From contig NZ_JAFUAG010000015.1 in assembly GCF_017464355.1 (NCBI RefSeq), forward strand, positions 1 through 64,000: DNA of 64,000 nt, written 5' to 3'. A program made the position numbers and the translations under genes. Below the pieces are notes generated by a model that was given only the letters and a program-made list of their open reading frames with translations, searched no databases and had not been told where the DNA came from. Each line of letters begins with the position of its first letter. Within the stretch, counting starts at the first letter, position 1. Positions 6,725-14,875 of the stretch are shown in pieces. The stretch comes from Ruminococcus sp. Its GTDB lineage: Bacteria; Bacillota; Clostridia; Oscillospirales; Ruminococcaceae.

Positions 6725-8908
6725 TTACCAGAGGCTCTTTAATCCCTTAACATGGGCAGCTATCATGGCAAGGTCGGTGACATTCACGTCCCCGTCACCG
6801 TTCAGGTCGCCAAGACTATCGTCCGCCAGCGCCCGTATGCTCTTTACATGGGCAGCCATAAGCATAACATCGGTAACGTTAACTTCCCCGTCCAGATTTA
6901 CATCACCTCTCAGCCTGTCAACGACGGGCTTGTCCGGCTCGGTAGGCTCATCAGGCTCGGAAGGCTCATCGGGTTCGGAAGGCTCATCGGGCTCCGAAGG
7001 CTCATCGGGCTCAGTGGGCTGATCGGGCTCGGTGGGCTGGTCGGGCTCGGTGGGCTGGTCGGGCTCAGTGGGCTGATCGGGCTCAGTAGGCTGGTCGGGC
7101 TCGGTGGGCTGGTCGGGCTCGGTGGGCTGGTCTGGCTCAGTGGGCTTATCGGGCTCGACGGGGTCATATTCACTCACCAGCTGGAACTTTATACCGTTAG
7201 CCTTTGCATACTCATGCAGCACATCGCCCTCGTAGCACAGCAGCGTCAGCTTTGATTTCTCGTCCTTTGTATACTCGTACTCCTCCTCACCCTTGGTAAC
7301 AGAAGTATATCCGAAAGCATACTCGTCCACATTGCGTATATGCATTATGGTATCAGTATCGGGCATGAAAGGTCCGAAGCTCTCCAGCGCAGGGCAGTTT
7401 GCAAAGACACCTACACCAATGTACCCGATATCATTGTTATTCTCAAACGTCAGCTTACTCAGAGAAGTACACCCGCAGAAGCACCTGTCGTTCAGTATGT
7501 CGGGGCTGCCCTTGAAAGTCACCTCTTCCAGCGAGGTGCAGTCCTCAAACGAAGATGAAGCCACGAACTTTACCTTTTCGGGTATGGTTATCTTTTTCAG
7601 CGAGCTGCACCCACTGAAGCATCCGGTATTTATCGCATCGATGTTTTCAGGCAGATATATGCCCGTCAGCGAGCTGCATCCGCTGAAAACCTCCCACTCT
7701 ATCCCTGTGACCGTATCGGGGATATTTATATTCCACAGAGAGGTGCAGCCCTTGAATGCCTTTGACCCTATGACCTTGAGTCCCTCGCACAGCTCCACCT
7801 CTTCAAGGGCGGTGCAGTTCTCAAAAACTCCCAGAGGAAGCTCCGTAAAACTGCCGTACAGGCGTATCCTCTCCAGACCCGCTTCCTTGAACGGTTTCTG
7901 ACCCAGGCTCTCCAGGGACTTTGGCAGCACCAGGTCCTTCACCTTAGAATACGCAAAGGCAAGGTTGCCTATCTCCTTAAGGCCCTCCTCCACATCTATA
8001 GTTTCTATATCTGTTCCATAGAAAGCGTAGGTACACAGGCGCTCAACGTTTGAGGGAATGATGAGGTGTTTTATCGTAGAGCCTGTTTCAAAGAAAGCAC
8101 GTCCTCCGATGAGCCTTACATTATCGGGCACCGTCATCTCAGCGGAAGCCTCTGTCACCTCCAGCAGCACCCCATTCTCCACGACAAATCCGTCATCTGC
8201 CAGGCGTTTGCGCTCCTCTAGCCAGGGGGTACCCCGAAATACACTATCTTCTATATCCTGCAGGCCGTCAGGTAAATTCACCGAGATAAGTGACTCACAG
8301 TTCTCAAAAGCGCTGCTGCCTATGGAAGTCACGCTGTCAGGTATCTTTATCTTTTCAAGAGCTGTACAGCCTCTGAAAGTACCATTATCCAGCCTTTCCA
8401 GGTTTGCAGACAGCTTCACCGAAGTCAGCAGCGTACAGAACGAAAAAGCCCTTTCCCCTATGTACGTTACGCTGTCGGGTATCTCTGCCTTTTCAAGCCA
8501 GGAGCAGTTGTGGAATGCACCTACGCCTATACGCTCAAGGGTGTCAGGCAGCTCGACACTTATCAGCTCTGAGCAATCCATGAAAGCGTAGTCGGATATT
8601 TTGGTCACACCCTTGGGTATCACCACATTCCGCACCGAAGACTCGCTGAAAGCATCCTCATTGATACCCACGACCTTGTGGCCGCCTAACTTAGCGGGTA
8701 TGTTTACATCCTTGCTGCTGCCGCTGTACTTGGTGATGTACGCATTATCATTGCTGATATAATAGGTATAATCTCCGTACACCTGCTCCTCGCCCGCAGC
8801 AGAAGCCACCGTCTGCTGCATGAAAATGTTCCTCGCCTCAGGCAGTGCCCCGCCCCCGAAGACCATAGTCAGCGCCATAATTCCCGCTATCACTCTTTTG
8901 TTTTTCAT
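6725..8908 (-). CDS. BspA-like leucine-rich-repeat protein with EPDxP linker and dockerin
   Basis: A 727-residue secreted surface protein. Signal peptide about 1-38 (ends VASAAG). Residues about 48-580 are LRR_5/BspA-type repeats (pattern I-GVGAF-x-x-C-x-x-L-x-x-x-x-IPDSV-x-x-IG). A linker of about 14 six-residue units (TEPDQP, TEPDEP, SEPDEP) follows, and the last 61 residues (about 667-727) are a complete type-I dockerin. No catalytic domain is visible, so it probably has a binding or adhesive role on the cellulosome. It is a tandem paralogue of the next upstream gene: the dockerins are almost identical while the LRR parts have diverged. A third BspA-like gene starts at 63614. The linker is encoded by 18-bp DNA repeats that could vary in number. 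Confidence 0.9.
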   Translation of the reverse strand: MKNKRVIAGIMALTMVFGGGALPEARNIFMQQTVASAAGEEQVYGDYTYYISNDNAYITKYSGSSKDVNIPAKLGGHKVVGINEDAFSESSVRNVVIPKGVTKISDYAFMDCSELISVELPDTLERIGVGAFHNCSWLEKAEIPDSVTYIGERAFSFCTLLTSVKLSANLERLDNGTFRGCTALEKIKIPDSVTSIGSSAFENCESLISVNLPDGLQDIEDSVFRGTPWLEERKRLADDGFVVENGVLLEVTEASAEMTVPDNVRLIGGRAFFETGSTIKHLIIPSNVERLCTYAFYGTDIETIDVEEGLKEIGNLAFAYSKVKDLVLPKSLESLGQKPFKEAGLERIRLYGSFTELPLGVFENCTALEEVELCEGLKVIGSKAFKGCTSLWNINIPDTVTGIEWEVFSGCSSLTGIYLPENIDAINTGCFSGCSSLKKITIPEKVKFVASSSFEDCTSLEEVTFKGSPDILNDRCFCGCTSLSKLTFENNNDIGYIGVGVFANCPALESFGPFMPDTDTIMHIRNVDEYAFGYTSVTKGEEEYEYTKDEKSKLTLLCYEGDVLHEYAKANGIKFQLVSEYDPVEPDKPTEPDQPTEPDQPTEPDQPTEPDQPTEPDQPTEPDQPTEPDQPTEPDEPSEPDEPSEPDEPSEPDEPTEPDKPVVDRLRGDVNLDGEVNVTDVMLMAAHVKSIRALADDSLGDLNGDGDVNVTDLAMIAAHVKGLKSLW

Positions 8909-8949
8909 CTTTTTTGCCTCCTGTTATTTATCTGTATTCTAAGGGATAT

Positions 8950-9045
8950 CCCAATTTGGTTGTGTATTGTTTCCCCCGCCGAAGGCGGGGGAAACAATAC
9001 GAAAAAAGCCATTCTGTATCATCAGCAATACACTTCAAAATTGGG
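8950..9045. repeat. 96-bp double-palindrome dispersed repeat, copy 1
   Basis: The ends are inverted (CCCAATTTGG ... CAAAATTGGG with GTGTATTG/CAATACAC inside). The left half contains a long perfect hairpin, GTATTGTTTCCCCCGCC paired with its complement around a GAA loop. An almost identical 96-bp copy is at 26898-26993, a diverged copy at about 18901-18983 and a half copy at about 47533-47581. There is no reading frame, so it resembles a MITE or REP-type element. It lies between the two LRR-dockerin genes. Confidence 0.8.
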
Positions 9046-9064
9046 AATAAGGAATATCCCCTGC

Positions 9065-11044
9065 TTACCAAAGACTTTTCAGCCCCTTTACATGGGCAGC
9101 TATCATTGCCAAGTCGGTGACGTTCACGTCCCCGTCCCCGTTCAGGTCACCAAGACTGTCGTCCCCCAGCGCCCGTATGCTCTTCACATGGGCAGCCATG
9201 AGCATAACATCGGTAACATTCACTTCCCCGTCCAGATTTACATCACCTTTCAGCCTGTCCTTGTCGGGCTCGGCAGGCTCGTCGGGCTCGGTAGGTTCGT
9301 CTGGCTCCGCAGGCTCATCGGGCTCCGTAGGCTCATCGGGCTCCGTAGGCTCATCAGGCTCCGTAGGCTCATCGGGCTCCGTAGGCTCATCGGGCTCCGC
9401 AGGCTCATCGGGCTCCGTAGGCTGGTCGGGCTCCGTAGGCTCATCAGGCTCCGTAGGCTCATCGGGCTCCGCAGGCTCGAACCCGGGATACACAGGCTCA
9501 GGTCTTTCAACTATCTCATAATCTATGCCGTTGTCAATGGCGTACTGCTGCAGCGGGTCGCCCTCGTAGCAGTATACCTTCACATCGTCGTACTTTTCAC
9601 GTTCGTCATCGCCCACTGACCTGTAGCCGAAGCAATAGTCCTCGGTAACGTATGTACCCTCTCCGTCGCCTATGGGGCCTATGGACTTAAGTGACCTGCA
9701 GCCTGTGAACATATCTTTGTGCAGAGCCGAGTTCAGCGTTCCTATACTTTCAAGCTTTGAACAGCCCATGAAAGCTTCCGCCATAACATTTTCGTTTCCG
9801 TTCAGCTCTATCTCTTTCAGTGACGTGCAGTTCTTGAAAGCACCCTCGCCTATGTACCATACGGTCTCGGGGATATTCACCCTTGTCATCATATAGCAGC
9901 CGGAAAAAGTATAGGGCTCTATCACTTTTACACTGTCGGGCAGATGGATACCTGTCAGCACCTCACAATGCTCAAAGGCTCCTTTACCGATAGGATAATA
10001 ATAGTCTTCACCCCGCTGTCTTTCGGCGGGGTCGTCTTCACAAACAGTTTCGGGGATATTTATCGACCACAGCTCCGTACAAAAACGAAATGCCCACGGG
10101 CCGATATATTCCAGCCCCTCAGGAAGCTCCACCGTTTCCAGAGAATTGCAATATTCAAAAGTATTCTTTTTTATTTCCTTGATACTTGCAGGTATGCTGA
10201 TGTTCACAAGCCCCGACTGTCTGAACGCATAGCAGCCCAGTTCCGTTACAGTATCGGGGATAGATATTTCAGTAAGGTTTTTTGCACTATCAAAAGCATG
10301 GTCTCCAATGTACTTCAGCCCCTTGTTCAGCCTTATCTCAGAAGCCTCAGTATAGTCAAAGGCAAGGGTACCGATATACCTTACGCTGTCGGGCAGTGTG
10401 ATGCTGTCCACCTTACTATCCTGCAGGGCACTTCCGCCTATGACCCTTATCCCGTCGGGAATGACAAGATCGCGCTCTAATTTGTCGCCATTAGTGCCCA
10501 AAAGTATATCGCTGACGATGAGCATATCAGTCTTCTTCATCTGCTCCTTGTACCACTCGGTCATGGTATAATTAGCGCTTCCCAGGAGTTCAAGTTTCTT
10601 GGGAACATTTACCTCCTTGATATTCTCACAAAGATAGAAGACACCATCTTCCATTACTCTGACGCTGTCAGGTAACTTTACGCTCTCAAGCGCAGAGTCA
10701 CTGCGGAAAGCCTCCTCGCGTATGGCAGTAACACCCTCAGGAACGACCACGCTCTTAAGATCATCCATGTTGGCAAAGCACATCGTCCCCAGCTCTGTGA
10801 CCCTTTGTCCGTCTATCTCAGAGGGTATGACCACGTTCTTCTCGGTGCCAAGATACTTCTTTATGCATATTCCACCGTCTTCAGCCGAGTAGTAACGGTA
10901 CTGCCCGTCCTCCGAGTCCTTAGGGATCGCTTCGGCCGATGCCGCAATGTTCTGCGTGAACACATTTCTTCCCTCGGGCAGCGCCCCGCCCCCGAAGAGC
11001 ATGACAACAGCCGCCAGTCCTGCAATAATTCTTTTCGTTTTCAT
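9065..11044 (-). CDS. BspA-like leucine-rich-repeat protein with EPDxP linker and dockerin (paralogue)
   Basis: A 659-residue secreted protein. Signal peptide about 1-37 (ends AASAEA). LRR_5 repeats run from about 60 to 520. A 12-unit EPDEP/EPDQP linker follows, then a C-terminal dockerin (last 61 residues) that differs from the neighbouring paralogue at only two or three positions. No enzyme domain is present. Both paralogues have a cysteine in many LRR units (F-x-x-C-x-x-L). The tandem arrangement implies duplication, with later homogenisation of the dockerin and linker. The inferred role is a cellulosome-attached binding or adhesion protein. Confidence 0.9.
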   Translation of the reverse strand: MKTKRIIAGLAAVVMLFGGGALPEGRNVFTQNIAASAEAIPKDSEDGQYRYYSAEDGGICIKKYLGTEKNVVIPSEIDGQRVTELGTMCFANMDDLKSVVVPEGVTAIREEAFRSDSALESVKLPDSVRVMEDGVFYLCENIKEVNVPKKLELLGSANYTMTEWYKEQMKKTDMLIVSDILLGTNGDKLERDLVIPDGIRVIGGSALQDSKVDSITLPDSVRYIGTLAFDYTEASEIRLNKGLKYIGDHAFDSAKNLTEISIPDTVTELGCYAFRQSGLVNISIPASIKEIKKNTFEYCNSLETVELPEGLEYIGPWAFRFCTELWSINIPETVCEDDPAERQRGEDYYYPIGKGAFEHCEVLTGIHLPDSVKVIEPYTFSGCYMMTRVNIPETVWYIGEGAFKNCTSLKEIELNGNENVMAEAFMGCSKLESIGTLNSALHKDMFTGCRSLKSIGPIGDGEGTYVTEDYCFGYRSVGDDEREKYDDVKVYCYEGDPLQQYAIDNGIDYEIVERPEPVYPGFEPAEPDEPTEPDEPTEPDQPTEPDEPAEPDEPTEPDEPTEPDEPTEPDEPTEPDEPAEPDEPTEPDEPAEPDKDRLKGDVNLDGEVNVTDVMLMAAHVKSIRALGDDSLGDLNGDGDVNVTDLAMIAAHVKGLKSLW

Positions 11045-11228
11045 CTTTTTCTGCCTCCTGTAGTTCTTTTCTTTTTCCGCTGAAGTCCTACCCTCTCATT
11101 ATACCTTTGAAAACTCCCTTTGTCAAGGTACTATATGAACATTTTTTTAAGCATATGCCACTTGCTTTTTCCCGGGAAATATGTTATCATCTTCTTAAGA
11201 AAATAATGACCGTACAGGGGGTGCTTGT

Positions 11229-11909
11229 ATGCATACCATTCTCATAATCGAAGACGATGCGGGCATAAATGATATGCTCCGTGTCCTGCTCACACAAAAC
11301 GGCTATAAGACCGTCAGCGCCTATTCGGGTACCGAGGGTCTGCTTGCCCACAGCGATGATATCGACCTTATCCTCCTCGACCTCATGCTTCCCGGCAAAA
11401 GCGGCGAGGCTGTCATCAAAGACCTCAAAAAGAAAAAGAACGTCCCCGTCATCGTCACCAGTGCCATTCATGATGTGAACAAAAAAGTGGACTTGTTCCT
11501 CCTGGGCGCCGATGACTATGTGACCAAGCCCTTCCATAATGAAGAGCTTCTCGCCCGCATTGCCGCCAGGCTCCGTTCCGCCCCCGCCGAAGGCTCTGCC
11601 AAACGCGGCGACAGGCTCACCTATAAGGACATAGTCCTCGACAAGTCCGACCACAGCGTCACCTGCCGCGGCACCGAGATAGAACTCTCAAAGCATGAGT
11701 TCGCCCTGCTGGAGCTATTCATGGAAAGCCCTGGCCGCACCTGCACCAAAAGCCGTATCTACGATACCGTCTGGGAATACGAAAATTCCGCCGACGATAA
11801 TACCCTTAACGTCCATATCAGCAAGCTGCGTAAAAAACTAAAAGAATGTGACCCCGACACCGACTACATCGAAACCGTCTGGGGCATAGGCTACCGCCTG
11901 CGCAAATAA
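11229..11909 (+). CDS. OmpR/PhoB-family response regulator (no adjacent kinase)
   Basis: A 226-residue transcription regulator. The receiver domain (1-120) has acidic EDD near residue 8, phospho-acceptor Asp in LILLDLMLPG (near 53), Thr/Ser in VIVTSA and Lys in DDYVTKPF. The C-terminal winged helix (about 130-226) has the typical LSKHEFALLELFMESPGR ... DNTLNVHISKLRKKL ... VWGIGYRL. The usual partner kinase is absent: downstream is the inverted-repeat element and then a convergent gene. It is therefore an orphan here, with a kinase elsewhere or lost. GGGGGTG lies 5-11 nt before the ATG. Confidence 0.92.
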   Translation: MHTILIIEDDAGINDMLRVLLTQNGYKTVSAYSGTEGLLAHSDDIDLILLDLMLPGKSGEAVIKDLKKKKNVPVIVTSAIHDVNKKVDLFLLGADDYVTKPFHNEELLARIAARLRSAPAEGSAKRGDRLTYKDIVLDKSDHSVTCRGTEIELSKHEFALLELFMESPGRTCTKSRIYDTVWEYENSADDNTLNVHISKLRKKLKECDPDTDYIETVWGIGYRLRK

Positions 11910-11913
11910 ACCA

Positions 11914-12221
11914 AGACACCTCTGCATAGTCAGTGGGGGGACATACATCTGCGTGTTTTATCGGGGGAAACCTTTCTGAAGAAAGGTTGTCCCCCGAACC
12001 CCTTTCCAAAGACTTTTTATATTGGTGTGGCGATAGGTCACTGTTCTGATGTATAACAGTGAATGTCGGACTATTGCTATTCTTTGATAGCATAGTGACC
12101 TATCGCCACACCAAAATAGAAGTTTTAGGAAGGGGGTCTGGAGGATAACCCTTTTTCAAAAGGGTTTCCCCCAGTAAGATACGCAGATGTACGCCCCCCC
12201 ACCGACCGTGCAGAGGTGTCT
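11914..12221. repeat. Element A: 308-bp nested inverted-repeat element, candidate structured RNA/MITE
   Basis: Outer arms 11914-11954 and 12181-12221 are both 41 nt and pair with 5 differences, all transitions. Inside is a hairpin at 11962-11996 (CGGGGGA-AA-CCTTTC/GAAAGG-TTG-TCCCCCG), a perfect 20-bp inner stem (12023-12042 with 12094-12113) around a 51-nt loop, then a second hairpin (AACCCTTTT/AAAAGGGTT). There is no reading frame. Element B (52374-52679) has the same plan in the opposite orientation. The left arm starts 5 bp after the response-regulator stop and the right arm ends 13 bp before the convergent CAT gene, where a shared terminator would lie. Confidence 0.8.
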
Positions 12222-12233
12222 TTGCGTTTACTT

Positions 12234-12899
12234 TCATATCTTCCCCGCCTTTTTTCTGCTGACGAACTCAGCCATCTCCTTTTCCAGCAGCCTGAAAACA
12301 TTCGCCACCAGAAAACCGTCTGCCACTGCATGGTTCAGCCGCACCGTCACAGGCATCATCAGCCGCCCGTTCTCACTGCGGTACCTGCCCCAGTTTATTA
12401 TGGGCAGAAAATACAGATACCCGTCAGGCAGCTCAATGTTCATGCTGTCATATGAAAGCCACGATATGAACGACGCATCGAACCAGTTGGGGTGCCTGTC
12501 GTCCAGCAGATATTCCCTTGTCTGCTTCGCCCTTTCCACATCAGCCAGCGCCCCTTTGTAAAACTCATCGTAGTCCTCGTGATACTCAGTGTACACAGGG
12601 GTGCAGGTCTCGGTGTCCTCATGGAAGATATACTGTGTCGGGTTTATCACATCGTAGCAGATGAGCTGCTCTTTCTCCCATAAATAGCCCATTCTGTAAT
12701 CCTCTCTCGAATTCAGCACCTTTGTAAGCATATACAGAAAGTTTATGTAAAACTTGCTCCCCTCTCTGCGGGAAAGATCTGCCAGCTCCGTCACATCTAT
12801 CCTTGCCGTCATGCTCACCGAGCATTTGCAGTCCTCCGAAAAATGCCTGAATACCCCCTTGCGGTAATAGCTGTCCATATCAATGACCCTGTAACTCAT
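12234..12899 (-). CDS. Chloramphenicol acetyltransferase-like acetyl-CoA acyltransferase
   Basis: A 221-residue cytosolic enzyme of the CAT trimer family. I chose the ATG at 12899 (MSYRVIDMDSYYRKGVFRHF, the family's usual beginning), with GGAGGTG upstream; the longer frame lacks a ribosome site. The catalytic motif reads NHAVADG, with catalytic His190 and Asp194 kept. The first His of the classic HHxxxDG is Asn, as in many chromosomal CAT-like proteins of unknown substrate. Length fits the family (about 215-220). Whether it inactivates chloramphenicol cannot be told from sequence. It converges on the response-regulator gene across element A. Confidence 0.85.
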   Translation of the reverse strand: MSYRVIDMDSYYRKGVFRHFSEDCKCSVSMTARIDVTELADLSRREGSKFYINFLYMLTKVLNSREDYRMGYLWEKEQLICYDVINPTQYIFHEDTETCTPVYTEYHEDYDEFYKGALADVERAKQTREYLLDDRHPNWFDASFISWLSYDSMNIELPDGYLYFLPIINWGRYRSENGRLMMPVTVRLNHAVADGFLVANVFRLLEKEMAEFVSRKKAGKI

Positions 12900-12980
12900 C
12901 ATCAGCACCTCCGTCATACTTTGTCCATCGTTGTTCGTAAACATCTGCGGATCCCTTGCGTAAATATAACATACCACATA

Positions 12981-14645
12981 CTACCCCGATATGTCAAGCC
13001 GCCTTAAGGCCGAGGGCCTGCCCTCCTCCAGCAGCATGACGGATATGCCGTAAACGATACCCCCGAAAGCCACCGCCAACAGAGTGCCTGCACGCCCGCC
13101 GACACCCAGCCGCAAAAGAAAGTCACAGCCCAGCCGCGCCGCCGCCGCACACATCGCCCCCGCATACACAGGCTTCACAAAAGCCCTCCACAGGCCGCCC
13201 CCCTGCCCCGAGAGCCTGTCTGCCTCCCGCAGTGCCGCAATGCAGACATAAATGCAGCTGACAAGCTCCGCCAGCGCCGCACCCTCCAGCCCCATAAAGG
13301 GCACCAGACAAAGGTTCAGCCCCAGCTTGATGACTCCGCTTGTCAGCAGCATGAGCGTCACCCTGCCCGCCTTGCCCAGCGCCTGCACCACCGTGAAGCA
13401 GGGCAGCGCCGTCCCGAAAAATATCACCGATATCCCCAGTATGGCCAAGGGCCTTTCCGCCGCCATACATTCCGCCTGCCGCCCTGCAAACAGCAGCCTC
13501 AGCAGTTCCCCCGAAAGGGCAGCTATCCCCAGTCCGCAGGGTATGGCAGCCATGGCCGAAAGCTTTATCAGCCGCCGCAGCCCCCTGGCCGCCCCGCACT
13601 CATCGCCCCTGGCAATGCTCTCCGTCAGGGGAGGAAGTGCGCTTTTCCCCAGCATGGCCGTCACCGTAGGCACCAGACCATACAGCATGACCGCCAGCCC
13701 CTCATATGAGCCGTACAAAAAATTGGGCAGTTCAGCCTTGCCTATATTCGCATATCTCTCATACATCTGCGGATATCTCTCTATAGCCCGCCCAAGACAC
13801 GGCGCTATGGTCAACATATCCGTCATGCCCGTCAGGGTCGTCACCACCGCCGCCAGGGCTATGGATAACGAAAGCCCCGCCAGCGCTCTTGCGTGCCGCC
13901 GCCTGCTGTCCGTCACAGGGTCTTCTGCCAGCATTTTTGCGCTTATGCCGTCCCCCCGTATCTTCATGACTATGAGCAGTACCCCGCAGGCTATCCCCGA
14001 AGCCGCCGCCGAGCCCAGCACCGCCCCCGCCGCCACAAAGGGCAGTGCCGCCTGTTCCGCCTCCGCCTGAGTTTCGCATATCTTCCCGAAGACCGCCTTC
14101 CCCGCCCGAAAGCTTTCCTCCCCCAGCCCTTTGGCATACAGCGCCAGTCCCAGCCCCAGCACCAGCCTCAGCAGAGTTTCCCCTATCTCCGAAAAAGCCG
14201 TGGGCAGCATATTCCCAAGACCCTCGTGATACCCCCTCTCAGTGTTCATCACACAGCAGAATACCACCGAGGGCGCCAGACACATCAGCGCCCACTTAAC
14301 CTCAGGCTGACCTGCCCCCAGCTGCGCCAGCAGAACTATCCCCCCGCAGCCCGCAAGTCCCGCCGCCGTGTATATCACCATGGCCACCCGCTTCTGCCTG
14401 CGTAGATTCGCATACCTGCCAAGGGCAGCATTCTCCGCCGCCAGCCGCGCCATGGCCGAGGGTATCCCCGCCGCCGCAAGCGCAAATATCGGCGTGAACA
14501 CCGAGAACGCCGCCGAGAAATACCCCATGCCTGTACCGCCCAGTATGTTCGCCAGCGGCACCTTGTATAAAAGCCCCAGTGCCTTCGTTACCACCACCAT
14601 GCCCACCAGTATGGCACTGCCCTTTACAAAACCCTGCTTCTTCAT
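12981..14645 (-). CDS. SpoVB/MurJ-type polysaccharide flippase (MOP superfamily)
   Basis: A 554-residue integral membrane protein with about 14 hydrophobic segments. The N-terminus (KGSAILVGMVVVTKALGLLYKVPLANILG) and the motif GIPSAMARLAAENAALGR are typical of SpoVB-family lipid-linked oligosaccharide transporters. ERGYHEGLGNMLPTAFSEIGE around residues 135-155 is the family's conserved loop. It probably flips a lipid-linked wall or polysaccharide precursor. The coding DNA is noticeably more GC-rich than its neighbours. It lies 81 bp upstream, on the same strand, of the CAT-like gene, so joint transcription is possible. Confidence 0.88.
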   Translation of the reverse strand: MKKQGFVKGSAILVGMVVVTKALGLLYKVPLANILGGTGMGYFSAAFSVFTPIFALAAAGIPSAMARLAAENAALGRYANLRRQKRVAMVIYTAAGLAGCGGIVLLAQLGAGQPEVKWALMCLAPSVVFCCVMNTERGYHEGLGNMLPTAFSEIGETLLRLVLGLGLALYAKGLGEESFRAGKAVFGKICETQAEAEQAALPFVAAGAVLGSAAASGIACGVLLIVMKIRGDGISAKMLAEDPVTDSRRRHARALAGLSLSIALAAVVTTLTGMTDMLTIAPCLGRAIERYPQMYERYANIGKAELPNFLYGSYEGLAVMLYGLVPTVTAMLGKSALPPLTESIARGDECGAARGLRRLIKLSAMAAIPCGLGIAALSGELLRLLFAGRQAECMAAERPLAILGISVIFFGTALPCFTVVQALGKAGRVTLMLLTSGVIKLGLNLCLVPFMGLEGAALAELVSCIYVCIAALREADRLSGQGGGLWRAFVKPVYAGAMCAAAARLGCDFLLRLGVGGRAGTLLAVAFGGIVYGISVMLLEEGRPSALRRLDISG

Positions 14646-14755
14646 TGACCTGCCCCCTTATCCGTCCTGACCAATGATATGCCCAAATACAGCAATTTAT
14701 GCACAGCCTCTCCTGTTTTATGAACACTAATCCGCAATAATTGTTAAATTTTTTG

Positions 14756-14784
14756 TTGACTTATCTTTTCCTATGTTGTATAAT
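14756..14784 (+). promoter_or_regulatory. Sigma-A promoter of subtilase gene
   Basis: TTGACT (14756-14761), a 17-bp spacer and TATAAT (14779-14784), about 90 bp before the ATG at 14876, which has AAAGGAG upstream. Confidence 0.8.
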
Positions 14785-14875
14785 TTAGATATGTAGTCAT
14801 ATTAAATAAGGTATCACTCACATTATCTTATCTGATCTAAGGGCATACCTGCCCGATAAAAGCAAAGGAGAAAAT

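Noticed and set aside
6900-7255. Long open frames antisense to the EPDxP linkers, and repeat spacing that could suggest a CRISPR array
   Set aside because: The 18-bp units code for the TEPDQP linker of the LRR-dockerin protein in frame. There are no unique spacers, and the antisense frames are low-complexity shadows.
11910-12233. Transposase-carrying insertion sequence at element A
   Set aside because: The 308 bp are filled by inverted repeats and no coding frame of useful length exists, so it is non-autonomous at most.
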